NCBI RefSeq assembly: GCF_947507565.1
Contig: NC_089191.1
Coordinates: forward strand, 992,001 to 1,056,000
Origin: Oscarella lobularis
Lineage: Eukaryota > Porifera > Homoscleromorpha > Homosclerophorida > Oscarellidae
DNA: 64,000 nt
Direction of reading: 5' to 3'
Of the stretch, positions 9,437 to 21,310 are shown in pieces (within the stretch, counting starts at the first letter, position 1; the number at the start of each line of letters is the position of its first letter). A program made the position numbers and the translations under genes. A model generated the notes under the pieces. It saw only the letters and a list, made by a program, of their open reading frames with translations. It ran no database searches and was not told where the DNA came from.

Positions 9437-12400
9437 ATGAAGTTAGCGGCAGCGTTTGTTTCTTTACTCCTCTTGTGCCTTCAAGCTGAAAATAGTGCTT
9501 CAGCAACACCCGACCCCATTCCAAGTTTCACCAACGTGCAGCTATGGCCTTGCACTGGGGGCGTTTTTACGATGAGACAGCAGTGGGAAATCGTGTCGCA
9601 GAGCTATCCCAACACTCACATTCAGCTCAAATACGACCAAAAAGTGCTCGACATACTTGACTACAGTAACACAACCGGAGCAAATCTTCAAGTAAGCAGA
9701 ATTGGACTCGGTAGGCCACTCCCCACACGCTCCGCCCACTTTTACAGGTCTTCGTTCCCACGTCGACCCCTTGGAATCAGCAGTTTATGTACAATACAAC
9801 GTCTGGCGAAATTGTGAGCTTGATGAATAAAATGTGCGCCGAAGGATTCGATTCGGGAATGGCTTTCGGCAATAACGTCGCTATGAACACGTGCACCGGC
9901 AAGCCAAACCAGCAGTGGCTCTACAACAAAACCGACATGACGTTTCGCTACGGAATGAACAAATCGATGTGTCTCGACGCTGGACCAAATGCAAACTGCA
10001 GCATCAGCCCTTTCAATACGTTCCCTTACTGCAACTCCAGTGTCGATGCCGAAACGCGAGCAAGAGATTTAGTTTCGCGCCTGCAGACCGGCGAAAAGGT
10101 TCAAATCTAGTAAAGTTGAAACGCGACGTAACGATCCTCGTGAGATTGGCATTTTCGTCACGTGCGATACGTTACGTCACGTTCGTACGCCCATGTAGGC
10201 AAAATAGTTCGGTTCCTAATTTTTGCTTATTTGAGTAGGTGCAGAACATGCAGAACTCCAATCCTGGAGTGGTTCGACTCGGCGTGCCCCCGTTTCGCTT
10301 CTCCGAGTGTCTTCACGGCGTTCTTAGCGGTTGCGGCGCGGCGTCGGGAAACGACAGCACGGGATGCCCGACGTCGTTTCCCCACGCTCTCGGCCTCGCA
10401 GCCACATTCAATCACACGCTATGGACCATGGCCGGGAAGACCGTATCGACCGAGGCCCGTTCGCTGCACAATCAAGGCGTAACCGGAATCGCGTTTTGGG
10501 CGCCGGACGTCAATCTTTTCCGCGACCCTCGTTGGGGGCGCGGTCAAGAGGTACCCGGCGAGGACCCCTTTCTCTCGGCGGAATACGTCGCCCACTACTC
10601 GACGGGACTCCAGTCGGAAGACGATTCAAAATACTTAAAAATCGTCTCCACGTGTAAACACTTCAGCGCGTACGATTTGGAGAATTGGAATGGAACGGAC
10701 CGATTTCATTTCAACGCTCAAGTGACCGAACAAGATTTGGTCGACTATTACTGGGTGCCGTTTCGGAGTTGCGTCGAACGAGCTCGCGTTCAGTCGATCA
10801 TGTGCTCGTACAACGCCGTCAACGGCGTGCCGAGCTGCGCGAATTCGCTCTTTCAGAACGAAATCGCGCGAGGCGAATGGGGATTCGACGGGTTCATTGT
10901 AAGCGATTGCGGCGCTATTGGAGCGATTCAAAACGATCACCACTACACGTCGAAAGAGAACGATACGTGCAAGGCGGGAGTTCTAGGCGGTTGCGATCTG
11001 AATTGCGGGTCGTTTTATGGGAAAAATCTCGAAGCGGCTGTCGCCGACGGTAGCGTGCCGGAGTCGGCAATCGACGAGGCGTCGTATCGTATATATAAGG
11101 AATTTATACGGCTTGGCGAGTTAGATCCTCCAGAACTTGTCTACTACAGGGTAGGATAATATCAGATTCTAAACTTAATTTTTAAGTGAATGTATTTAGG
11201 GTTTGGGGCCCGAGGTGGTCGATACTCCGGAGGCACGTCAACTCGCCTATGAAGCCGCTCAACAAATGATTGTCTTGCTAAAGAACGACGGTAACATTCT
11301 CCCATTAGATGCAACTAAGGTGAGGCTAAAGCCGCGCGCGTAATTGCGTCAGAAGCAACGTCGTTACTTTAGATTAAGACTCTCGCCGTCATTGGCCCTC
11401 ACGCCAACGCGACTCAAGATCTGTTGAGCAACTACCACGGTACGAACACTCTAGTCAATTCTCACTCTCCACTCCAAGCGCTCACGGCCATGCTTGGAGC
11501 GGACAAAATCAAGTACGCTCAGGGATGCCAAATTGACGTCAACGACACGTCGATGATCAGCGACGCCGTCGCCGCCGCTAAAGCCAGCGACGCCGTCGTC
11601 GTCTTTCTCGGCATACATCAAAAGCAGGAGCGAGAGGGTCTCGATCGTACGACACTAGATCTACCCGGTTCTCAAAACGATCTTATAACGGCAGTACACG
11701 GTGCCGGCAAGCCGACAATCGTCGTTCTCATAAACGGGGGCCCACTTGCAATCGAGTGGATACAGCAAAACGTTCCTGCTATTGTCGAGGCCTTCTACCC
11801 CGGCGAAATGGGCGGCGACGCCGTAGCCGATATACTCATGGGCAAAATTAGTCCCGGCGGACGACTACCGGTCACATTTTACCCATCAGACTTTGTCAAT
11901 AAGAGAAGCATGTTTGACATGAGTCTCAGCGACAACGGCGGCATCACGTACCGTTATTACACGGGGAAACCTCTATGGGAATTCGGCGACGGACTATCCT
12001 ATACGACATTCTCCTATAACTGGTCTTCGTTTCAGAACGACGTAGTCTCGTCCTACACTACAGATGAAGCTGTTGATAGTTCGCTTAACTATACCGTGGT
12101 TGTAAAGAATACCGGATCTATGACTGGGGACGATGTCGTGCTTGCTTACCTTATGAGTCCTCCGTATCCTGGCGGTCCTTTGAAGGAGCTCTATGGCTTT
12201 CAACGCGTTCATCTCGCTCCGGGCGAGTCGACGACGGTTCATTTGACCGTGCCCCCGCAAGTGCTGGCAAGTGTCGACGTCGAGGGCGTTCAAGCGGTGA
12301 AAGCCGGACGCTATCGCGTCCGGATAGGGCAACTAGAAAAAGAGTTCACATTGGTTGGAAATGATCGAGTGCTGTTCGACCTGAAAGCCATCAAAGAAAG

Positions 12401-12455
12401 GCACAAGATGAAAAATCCCGATTTGATTTCTCAATGGGACCTCTTCACTCTTTGA
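9437..12455 (+). CDS. Secreted GH3 beta-xylosidase-like enzyme with ricin-B lectin domain
   Basis: Exons are 9437-9691, 9748-10098, 10239-11150, 11200-11319 and 11373-12455, all phase 0, giving 906 residues. A signal peptide (about 1-23) is followed by a ricin-type beta-trefoil region (about 30-190; motifs WNQQF, NQQWLY). The GH3 N-terminal barrel comes next, with RDPRWGRGQEVPGEDP, the KHFSAYD segment and the nucleophile Asp (about 425) in VSDCG. GH3 C-terminal and fibronectin-III-like domains follow. This order matches animal and plant beta-xylosidase/arabinosidase-like GH3 enzymes, with the lectin placed in front. The start is the ATG at 9437, before a clear signal peptide. It presumably cleaves pentose or related glycans outside the cell. 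A frameshifted tandem paralogue follows. Confidence 0.85.
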
Positions 12456-12562
12456 AACATTTCTTTCATTGCCTCTATTTTTTTAAATGTTTTTTTTTGT
12501 TTGTCCGTCTGTCGCGCATTTGCTCTACTGTACGTACGGGAGATACTGGCTGTGATTCGATA

Positions 12563-15473
12563 ATGTTTTCTACTGCTTACGCACTCTCTGTCATTTCTGT
12601 CTTCAGCTGCTCTGCACTTATAGCCAGTTCTTCCCAGCCTGTCGATCCTATTCCACCATCAACGAATGTTCAAGTGTGGACTTGCTCTGGGGGCGTGAGC
12701 CAGCGATGGATAACCAAAACTGGAAGCTACCCCAATAATCACATTCAGCTCGCGGTTGACACTAAAGTCCTAGACATAAACGGGTGGAGCAATGACACCG
12801 GAGCCAATGTTCAGGTATACAGAATGTGCTCACCACGAATGAGTAGCTACGCTACGCCCCGCCCCATTCAGGTTCACACTCCAACTTCCAAAGGATGGAA
12901 TCAGCAATTCATCTACAATACAACGAATGGAAAAATACTAAGTCTAATGAACAAGTTCTGCGCTGAAGGACTCGCCTCCATGTCATTTGCGGGCACGAAC
13001 GTCGTGACGGCAAAGTGCACGGGCCGATTGAACCAGGCGTGGTTCTACAACAAAACGGACCAAACGTTTCGCTACGGAATGAACAAGTCCCTGTGTCTCG
13101 ACGCCGGTTCGAGCGTGAACTGCAGCGTCAGCCCACTGAATAAGTACCCCTACTGCAACTACACCCTCGACGCGGAAACGCGAGCAAAGGATCTAATATC
13201 GCGTCTCCAAACAGCCGAAAAGGTAAAACCGCCTATACATATATGTACATAATTGATTTTGCGACGATGTTTCATCAGGTGCAAAACATGCAGAACCGCA
13301 ACCCCGGCGTTCCTCGCCTAGGCGTGCCGACGTTCCGCTTCGGCGAGTGCCTCCACGGCGTTCTTAGCGGATGCGGCGCCGCGTACGGAAACGACAGCAC
13401 GGGCTGTCCGACGTCGTTTCCGCACGCACTCGGCCTCGCCGCCACGTTCAATCGCACGCTGTGGACGATGGCCGGTCGAACGGTGTCGACTGAGGCGCGC
13501 GCCCTTCACAATCAAGACAAAGCCGGCGTTGCTTTTTGGGCGCCCGATGTTAATCTGTTTCGCGATCCGCGCTGGGGTCGAGGTCAAGAGGTGCCCGGGG
13601 AGGATCCCCTTGTATCGGCCGAGTACGTCGCTCACTATTCGACGGGGCTACAATCGATGGACGATTCGAAATATTTGAAAGTCGTTTCGACTTGCAAACA
13701 TTTCAGCGCGTATGACTTGGAGAATTGGAATGGGACGAATCGGCAGTACTTCGACGCGCGAGTCAGCGATCAGGATTTGGTTGACTATTATTGGGTGCCC
13801 TTTCGAAGTTGCGTCGAACGGGCCCACGTCCAGTCGATCATGTGTTCGTATAATGCGGTGAACGGCGTGCCGAGCTGCGCCAATTCGCTATTCATGAACG
13901 ATATTGCTCGCGGGGAGTGGGGGTTTGACGGGTTCTTCGTGAGCGACTGCGGCGCAGTGCACCCACAACTACACGTCGAATGAGAATGACACGTGCAAGG
14001 TGGCCGTTTTAGGCGGATGCGATTTGAATTGCGGTAGCTTTTACGGGGAATATCTCGAGGCAGCTGTTGATAACGGAAGCGTGCCAGTGTCGGCAATCGA
14101 CCAATCACTGTACCGCATATACAAGGAATTTATTAGGCTAGGCGAATTGGATCCACCTGAATTAGTTACCTATAGGGTACGATGAAGAGAAGTTAAGTCT
14201 GTTTAAAAAAACTTTTTTCTTCAGAGCTATGGACCAGAGATGGTCGACACGCCTCAGGCACGTCAATTAGCTTACGAAGCCGCTCAGCAAATGATCGTTC
14301 TACTCAAAAACGACGGAAACGTTCTTCCTTTAGATGCAACAAAGGTTCGATATACCGCGCCATCAGAAGAACGTTTCTCATCGCGCCGATTTTTAGATCA
14401 ATACCCTCGCCGTCATCGGTCCCCACGCAAATGCGACCCAAGACATGCTGAGCAACTATCACGGAACTAACACTCTAGTCGACTCTCACTCTCCCCTCCA
14501 AGCGCTCACGGCCCTGCTCGGAGCCGAAAAAATCAAATATGCCCAGGGATGCCAAATCGACGTCAACGACACGTCAATGATTAACGACGCCGTCGCCGCC
14601 GCTAAGGCCAGCGACGCCGTCGTCGCCTTTCTCGGCATACATCAAACGCAGGAACGAGAGGGCGTCGATCGGACGACACTCGATCTACCGGGATCGCAAA
14701 ACGATCTCATCAAAGCCGTTCACGCCGTCGGCAAGCCGCTTGTCGTCGTACTCATAAACGGCGGCCCGCTGGCAATCGAGTGGATAGCGCAAAACGTCTC
14801 CGCCATCGTCGAGGCGTTTTACCCAGGCGAAATGGGCGGCGACGCGATAGCCGATATTCTGATGGGCAAAATCAGTCCCGGCGGACGAATGCCCGTCACG
14901 GTTTACCCGTCGAACTTCGTCAAACAGAGGAGCATGTTTGATATGGGTCTGAGGGACGGTTACGGCGTCACGTATCGTTACTACGAGGGAGAGGCTCTAT
15001 GGGATTTCGGCGACGGACTATCCTACACAACGTTCACCTACGACTGGTCTAACGACGAAGTTTCGTCGTCGTCGTCGTACACAACGGATGACGTCATCAA
15101 CAGTCCCATTAACTATACTATCGTCGTTCGGAATACCGGGTCGATGACTGGAGACGAGGTCGTGCTTGCTTACCTGAATGGTCCTCCGTATCCGGGCGGT
15201 CCCGTTCGCGAGCTCTTTGGATTCGAACGAGTTCGTCTTCGTCCCGGCGAGTCGGCGACTGTTCATTTCTCCGTGCCCCCGCCCATTCTCGCCAGTGTCG
15301 ACGTCGACGGTCGTCAAGCAGTGAAATCCGGTCGCTATGGCGTCCGCGTAGGGAAATTGGAAAGGAAATTCGATTTGACGGGCGAGGAGAGAGTCCTGTT
15401 CGACCTGGCGGCCGTCAAACGACGACAAAAGAATCCTGTGATGATTTCAGAGCGAGTAGACTTCGTTCCATGA
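12563..15473 (+). pseudogene. GH3 beta-xylosidase-like paralogue broken by a 14-bp deletion
   Basis: Exons correspond one-to-one with the upstream gene: 12563-12814, 12872-13222, 13279-14176, 14225-14344 and 14397-15473. Every exon has a preserved phase except the third, which is 898 rather than 912 bp. The 14 missing bases fall near 13956-13965, right after the nucleophile motif VSDCG. Translation then stops at 13981-13983, leaving the signal peptide, lectin domain and most of the barrel. The downstream frame is otherwise intact with the same GH3-C and Fn3-like regions, so the lesion looks recent. No alternative splice site bridges it convincingly. It may be a pseudogene, a null allele or an assembly error. 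Confidence 0.75.
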
Positions 15474-15715
15474 GTCATTCGCGGTCTTATTTCGTTCTTA
15501 GCCGCGTTGTAGAAGCTGTATAGAAAGCACGCGGTCGGGTCTCGTAACCTGACGTCACTAGGAACGTCACCTTTCTCCCGCTTCATCGACAGCGACGTAA
15601 AAACAACGCGAAGGAGGCACTCGTTCGTCTTCTATAGTACCGTCGTACGGCTTCCAGGAAACTACCGTTTGAGATCGATGAATGCGCAAGCGTTGGAAGC
15701 GTCGTAGCGCGCGCA

Positions 15716-18700
15716 ATGGCTCCAATGTGGCGTTCTCTGTTTCTTCTCGTTTCTTCTGTTCTCGCGACGTCCTCGTCACTCGACGTCGACACGCGACTGG
15801 CTATCGTGCCCAATCGAATCGGAAACCCCGACGTGTACTTCGTCATCGCTCGACGAAACGACGGTCGCGTCATCTCGTGCCAATCATCGGTGAAAGGCGG
15901 CACTTCGTCTCCATGGTAAGCGAACACATGCATAAATCGCAAAAAAAGAATTAAGTCACGGCTAATTCATGCTCGTTCGCGTCTTCAGTCTTCGTCACCA
16001 AAGTCTCGTATTCTCCCGCCTCGCGATGTTTATAGCATCTCCCAGCTAGAAATTTTCTAAGCTTGTAAAATCCAAAAATTATCGAATGCGTAAAGGGAAT
16101 AACCAGCAGCCCCGTTAGAACGATAACGATTGCCGCCTGTCCGGGATGGTGTCCATAGTCTAAAATAGGATAAATGAACGTGTTGTTGCCAAACCCAGTG
16201 CCGCCGGCTTTCCAGTATATCACCGAGAAAATTATGTAAACCGTTCCCATGGCAACGGGCTGATAGAAATGTAACAATCGAATGGGCGTGGCGCCGAGAA
16301 AGAGATCGACGATTGCAAAGACGCTATTGAGCGTGTGCATATTGACGTCGACTTCGACGGGAATCCCGTAGTCGGGATTGTAGACGAGACTCCAGTAGAG
16401 AACGGTGACAATTAGGGCGATGCAAAAGGCGACGTTCTGCAGAACCCATTGAACGCGATAGTACCACGGCAAGGGCGGTCCCTCGACGTCGTCGTTCAAC
16501 CGGTCGCGACTTGCGAGGTAGAGACGATGCACGGCCGTTCCCGTCGACCAGACGAAGTAGAGCGTTAGAATGAAAAACGCCCAGTCGGTCAAATAGATGA
16601 ACCATTTGATGTTGTCGCTGCTCGGCTCCACTCCCGACCAGACGCACCAGATGAAGAGGTCGATGGAGATGAGGGCCTTGTAGATGACGTAGGCGTACTG
16701 GGCGAACTGACGAGAAGAGATTTTGAACGAAAAAGGCCGGAGGCCCCCCTAACTCACCTTTTTCTTGTCCCAATGCGACTTTGCGAAATGGCTGGGACGG
16801 GGATAGTCGTGCATGAGAAAGTTGCGACAGCGCAACTCTTCGCGCAAAGAACTACAGATGCGCGACATGGCGAAAATCACGTGATGTGCCGAGCGTGACG
16901 TAGCATACGTTTAGGATGTACGCTTATGCGTACGTGGGGTATATGTACTTTCTCATCTTTAGTAGCAACAGTTGCTGCAGTCCTACACCTGCACTACATG
17001 AACAGATAAAACTTTACGTAATTTATTCATTATAATGGTGATAATGCCGTCAACTGAACGCTGCCGTCGTCGTCAGACTGACTTCCGCTATTACACATCG
17101 TCGTCATGGGGGCGGCGGCGGAAACGCACTCAGTAGCGCGAAACCAACCGTAGAGCACCAACTGAATAGTCGGTATTCCAACGAGCACAGAAACGACGAT
17201 ACAGGCGGCCGCAATCCTCGGCCTTTCGCCGTAGTCGAGCACAGCGTAAACGTAGGGCCGACCGACGGCATTCGTTCCGCCCACCGTCCAATAAACCACC
17301 GTGAAAACGGCGTACACGACCCCAAATAAAATCGCGTACACGAAATGAAAAATTCGTACGGGACTTGCGACCAGAGTCGCGTCGACGAGAACGAAAAGAG
17401 CGTTGAGCGCGTGCAAATTGACGTCGAGAAAAACGCGCCCATCGTTCGCCGTGGGATCGTAAACGAGCGACCAATAGAGAACAACGACGCACATTGCACT
17501 GTTATAGGCGACGTTTTGCACGACCCATTGGAGTCGATAGACCCACGGCAACGTCGACGAGTCGACGTCGACGTCGCACGGGCGCGCTCGGGCGACGACG
17601 ATCGCGTAGTGCAGCGCTGTGGCGCCCGATAGAAGAAAATAACTCGTTAGAGACGTGTAGGCCCAATTCGTAACGTAGATAAACCACTTGGCGTCGCCGT
17701 TCTTCTCGTGAAAACCCGACGCTATTAGCCAGGCGAGACAGTAGACGGCGACGAGTATTTTGTACGTCGAGAAGGCGAACGGATCGAGTGACCACTAAGG
17801 GGACGGTTTTTTAGTTGTGACGGGCCTCGAGAAAAGAAAGTAGACCTTTGCTCGCACAAAGTCGAAGCGATTCGGATGGTCGCAAAGAAAGGCTGACCAG
17901 CGAAATTCGTCCCGGAGCTTTCCCATCGCGGTCGAAGGGGGAGATAGATAATGGGAGGAGGATGTTAGGAAGGAATGTTGACTTGGTGACTATAAGCCCA
18001 TCCCCCCCCTCTGTTAGGGATTCTCTCCAGGCGCTTCCCAACGGGACAGCGTCGTCGAATCCGGTTGCCGTCGCCGTTCCGTCGACGAATGCCACGCGGA
18101 TATTCGTACGATCGACTAGCGGCCTCGTCTTTACCGCCGTTCAGACGACAGTTTCCGGCGCGTTTTCCTCTTGGTCTCAAGTCGGAAATCCTGTGCCGTC
18201 GTCTAAGGCGTCGTCCGACGGCGTCGTCGCGACAATCGCCGCTCGCAATCGAATTACCGTTTTTGCACGATCCGTCAAGGCTGATGGAACGTCGAAGCTG
18301 TACTGGAGCGTGTCGTCGGATGGAGAATCTTGGTCGGATTGGAGAGTCGTCGGCGGGGATAAGGAGTCGTTGAAAACGGATGCGACGGTGGAAAGGAATA
18401 CGTTTGTAGATGTAAGGACAGCAATGTTTTAATTATTAGCAGTCTTTTTTTATAAAGAATATAACTATTAATTTAGAGGCTTGAAGCGTTTGCTGTTATG
18501 TCAGATGGTCATCTCTATCACACGTGGCAGACAAGTGAAATTAAAACTATAAATTCCTTGCCTATTAATTAACCGCGTCTACGCGTTCTTTTCTCAGGTG
18601 ATACTTCGTGGCACGATTGGGACAAGTTGTGGCTCATTCAGCCTTCTTTCACTTCTGTTCCTATTGTCACTCGTCGTGGCGGCGAAACGACGTTCAACGG

Positions 18701-20380
18701 GATCCTCGAAGTGTTCATTCGCGGCGATTCCGACGGAGTGCTCTATCACATTTGGCAGACAACGTGCGATAAGGTCCAAAACCCGTGGGGACCGTGCACC
18801 TGGGGCGCCTATTCGAAAATCAACGACCGTCAGCCCGTTCCCGCTGATAAAAACAATCCTAATCCGTTGACCGTGGCAAAGAATATCCATGAATCCAATG
18901 AGGTTAGTTGTCAGTAAGTGCAGCCTTCTATGTTGTGATTTTTTTGAAGGTATTCTCTGTGGACGAAAAAGGCCAACTGTGGCACGTTTATCAAGTGGAA
19001 CAGGGTGGTAGCTGGAAGGAGTGGAAAAAGCTCCATGACCAGTCCGGAAGTTCGGTTACATTTTCCTCAATGGCAACCATAGTATTAGACAGTTTTAAAT
19101 GGTGGAGAGCCTATGGGGTAAGACGGAAGAAATATTGAACGCGAAGATGTCAGAATAGAAGTACGTCTTTGTAGCTAAATTCGAGTTTGAGTCTAGTCAC
19201 ATATCAACAGCCCCACTCATTTGCCTTGTCGCCGTCAGCGTCTGTGCCGTCTGGAAAGAACGTGACCGTTTCGTGGTCAGTACCAGAAGATGAAGCGACG
19301 AACCAAGACTGGATAGGTTGAAAGAAGAAGATAGAAAAAGACTACAGTAAAACCTCTCTTAGCGGACACTCTGTTTAGCGGACACCTCCTAATAACGGAC
19401 ACCAACCGTGGAACGGATTGATCATTTTACACTAGCAAACCCCCTTAGAGCGGACAACCTTTCTATAACGGACAAAAAACGTGGTCCCAAAGTGTCCGCT
19501 ATTGAGAGGTTCTACTGTACATACAGTAGATGATCTTTATTTTGCAGGAGTCTATCCGCCCGGTTCTGATAATTACGACTATCTGGATTTCGTCTATGTC
19601 AACGGTGGCCAAAATCCAAAATATAATCCAGTTCCAAAGGGCAGTGCCATCCTATCATCTGTCCTTCCCAATGGAACGTACAACTATAGATATCTGTGAG
19701 ACCCAGTATAGATCATCCCCTGACATATATAAGATATTTCTTAATAGGGTTAACAAGAAATATCTTGACGTCATGTCCGGTTCGTTGACCGTCTACGGCG
19801 CAAAGGAGGACGTCGAGTGGGTGCAGCTCTATCGCGGTCTCGCAATTGGGCTTGGCGTCGAAGCGAAAAACCTATCGGATTGCGTCAAGGACGGCAACGA
19901 CACGTTCGAAACGTTTCGCGCCGCTTTTATTGCCTTCGAAGATCGCGACGTCGTCAAGGGCTTGGAGCTGATTGGACAGGGGCTCAACGATTTGAAAATC
20001 GCTTTGAAGGCATGCGAAGAAACGGCGATTGCCGAAGCGCTCGAAAAATTCATTGAGGATTTGATTCAATGCACGGAAGGTAAGATAAACGGGGGCCCCC
20101 CCCTGGGGGAGGGGAATAAAAAATGAATTCTATAGGGAGTTGTACTGCTTTTTTGATTGATATCGTGGATGGGGCCCTGAGCATTTTGTACGAGCGTTTC
20201 TATGAAATTTACGGCGACATACGCGGCGCAAGCAACGCGGCAAAATTCGGGGCTTACGTACAAGGTAGTAAGCGCAAAATTTCGTCACTTGCACAGCTAA
20301 TAATAATTATGTATTTTTTATTTGCAGAGGGGATTTGCATTGGTCGCGTCACTGCAGCCTGCATTGAACCGCCCAGTTAA
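15716..20380 (+). CDS. Secreted beta-propeller-like lectin with DWIG-type Ig domain
   Basis: Ten exons are inferred: 15716-15915, 18018-18411, 18477-18534, 18598-18902, 18950-19117, 19211-19316, 19548-19695, 19748-20079, 20136-20264 and 20328-20380. They total 630 residues and every junction keeps frame. A signal peptide is followed by repeated blades ending in a W-x-x-W/LG pattern (FSSWSQVG, LYWSVSSDGESW, LWHVYQ). These resemble tectonin or PLL-like propeller lectins. Next is a short beta domain with SWSVPEDEATNQDWIG, like the N-terminal domain of some phosphatases or SKICH. The tail is alpha-helical with paired Cys and of unknown family. The first junction completes a Trp codon and a blade, supporting the 2.1-kb first intron, which contains two opposite-strand genes. 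The sugar ligand is unknown. Confidence 0.72.
15951..16868 (-). CDS. Rolling-stone-like multipass membrane protein A
   Basis: Two exons, 16758-16868 and 15951-16706, give 288 residues. ATG is at 16868. About six or seven hydrophobic segments are visible. Family marks of rolling stone (ROST) proteins are present: a DW-containing second helix, the RVQWVLQN loop, YWSLVY, VDVNMHTLNS, and YWKAGGTG followed by an Ile-Tyr-Pro-Ile-Leu-Asp segment. ROST proteins are plasma-membrane proteins linked to myoblast fusion in flies; the role here is unknown. The gene lies inside the first intron of the opposite-strand propeller gene, next to a paralogue. A TCACGTGA box is 9 bp upstream of the ATG. Confidence 0.82.
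16877..16884. promoter_or_regulatory. TCACGTGA E-box
   Basis: A perfect E-box palindrome 9 bp upstream of the rolling-stone-like ATG at 16868, in the same close position as in the sulfotransferase and TRP-type genes. Confidence 0.5.
17030..17926 (-). CDS. Rolling-stone-like multipass membrane protein B
   Basis: Two exons, 17846-17926 and 17030-17794, give 281 residues starting MGKLRDEFRW. The intron sits at the same place as in the neighbouring copy. Family motifs match: RLQWVVQN, YWSLVYDP, the Asp-Val-Asn-Leu-His-Ala-Leu-Asn loop, and YWTVGGTN followed by a Tyr-Ala-Val-Leu-Asp segment. The cytoplasmic tail is Ser/Asp-rich. It is a tandem paralogue of the gene at 15951-16868, and both are nested in an intron of the plus-strand propeller gene. 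The exact ligand or transport role is not known for this family. Confidence 0.8.
19346..19517. mobile_element. Short pogo/Tc1-like MITE in an intron
   Basis: A 172-bp element is bounded by inverted ends (CAGTAAAACCTCTC at left; the complement of CAGTAGAACCTCTC at right), each followed by A/T-rich sequence and GCGGACACT. A TA dinucleotide flanks both sides (19344-19345 and 19518-19519), as expected for a mariner/pogo-type target duplication. Internal sub-repeats of the 'ACGGACA' type are visible. It has no coding capacity. It lies in the intron 19317-19547 of the propeller gene. Confidence 0.82.
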
Positions 20381-20637
20381 TTTTTTTGCTATGTAATCTC
20401 TGCAGACACTTGAAATGCTGCTTTGTTCTTTTAGCTGGCTGCCATGTTTTTTTTTAATTTGAGTACAGTTGATCCTCTTGTATCCGAACCATTTGGTTTG
20501 AGAACGCTGTGATATGCAACTGAAGTTATTCAGTCAAGCCTGCTGAATGTCAGACCATCGATAGACGAAGTCACGCACGTGTCACGCCACCTCACGCCAC
20601 CCTCTGGGTGATTAGCGCACGCAAGCTAAAATTGTTT

Positions 20638-21262
20638 ATGTCTGGTGTTAGATCGTTTTTCGACCTCGTTGCTCGCTCTCTGGCCGGCGATTCAGTCGCC
20701 TTTTCCCGCTATAAGGGAAAGGTCGTACTGGTGGAGAACGTGGCGACCGGATGAGGCACGACAACGCGCGATTTTACGGAGGTACGTCGAGCAGGCTCTA
20801 AACCGATACATAGGACCCCATTTTGCGATGCAGATGAACGCTCTTATGGATCAATACGGCTCGAGCGGCTTTACGACGGTCGCCTTTCCCTGCAACCAGT
20901 TCGGTCATCAGGAAAATTTCAAAGGCGAAGAAATCATGCGCGCGTTAGAGAACGTCCGACCCGGAAACGGTTACGTTCCCAAGTTCGACATGTTCGCCCG
21001 GTGCGACGTCAACGGCGAAAATGCGCATCCGGTTTTCGAGTTTTTGAAAGAGAAACTGCCGCAACCGTCGGACGACTCGCTCTCTCTTATGTCCAATCCG
21101 AGTCTGATTATATGGAGACCTGTTTGTCGAAACGACATCTCGTGGAACTTTGAGAAGTTTCTCATCGATTCCAACGGGGAGCCATTTCGACGCTACAGCC
21201 CCCGATTTCACACCAAGGATCTGGGCAAAGACATTGAGCACCTGCTGAAGAACAAGCAGTAA
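20638..21262 (+). CDS. Selenocysteine glutathione peroxidase
   Basis: Two exons, 20638-20781 and 20834-21262, give 190 residues. An in-frame TGA at 20752-20754 sits exactly where GPx enzymes carry the catalytic selenocysteine (NVATG-Sec-GTTTRDF). Other family motifs are FPCNQFGHQE (catalytic Gln), GNGYVPKFD and the late segment containing WNFEKFLID (catalytic Trp). A SECIS-like structure lies about 50 bp after the stop. There is no signal peptide and the length matches cytosolic GPx1/2-type enzymes. It reduces hydrogen peroxide and organic peroxides with glutathione. Reading the TGA as a stop would leave a 38-residue peptide, which is implausible given the conserved downstream exon. Confidence 0.92.
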
Positions 21263-21310
21263 TGCGTATGTGTGGGTGGATTGAATTTTTTAATTGCCTG
21301 GTCGGCGCGT

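Noticed and set aside
13930-13955. GTGAGC donor and GCAG acceptor near the GH3 frameshift as an intron
   Set aside because: The implied intron would be about 19 bp, far shorter than any other intron here.
15583-15942. 119-residue minus-strand open frame beside the propeller gene
   Set aside because: It overlaps the signal-peptide exon on the other strand and shows no recognisable domain or splice partner.
20752-20754. TGA as a premature stop in the GPx gene
   Set aside because: It aligns with the catalytic selenocysteine and a SECIS-like hairpin follows the gene, so recoding is the better explanation.
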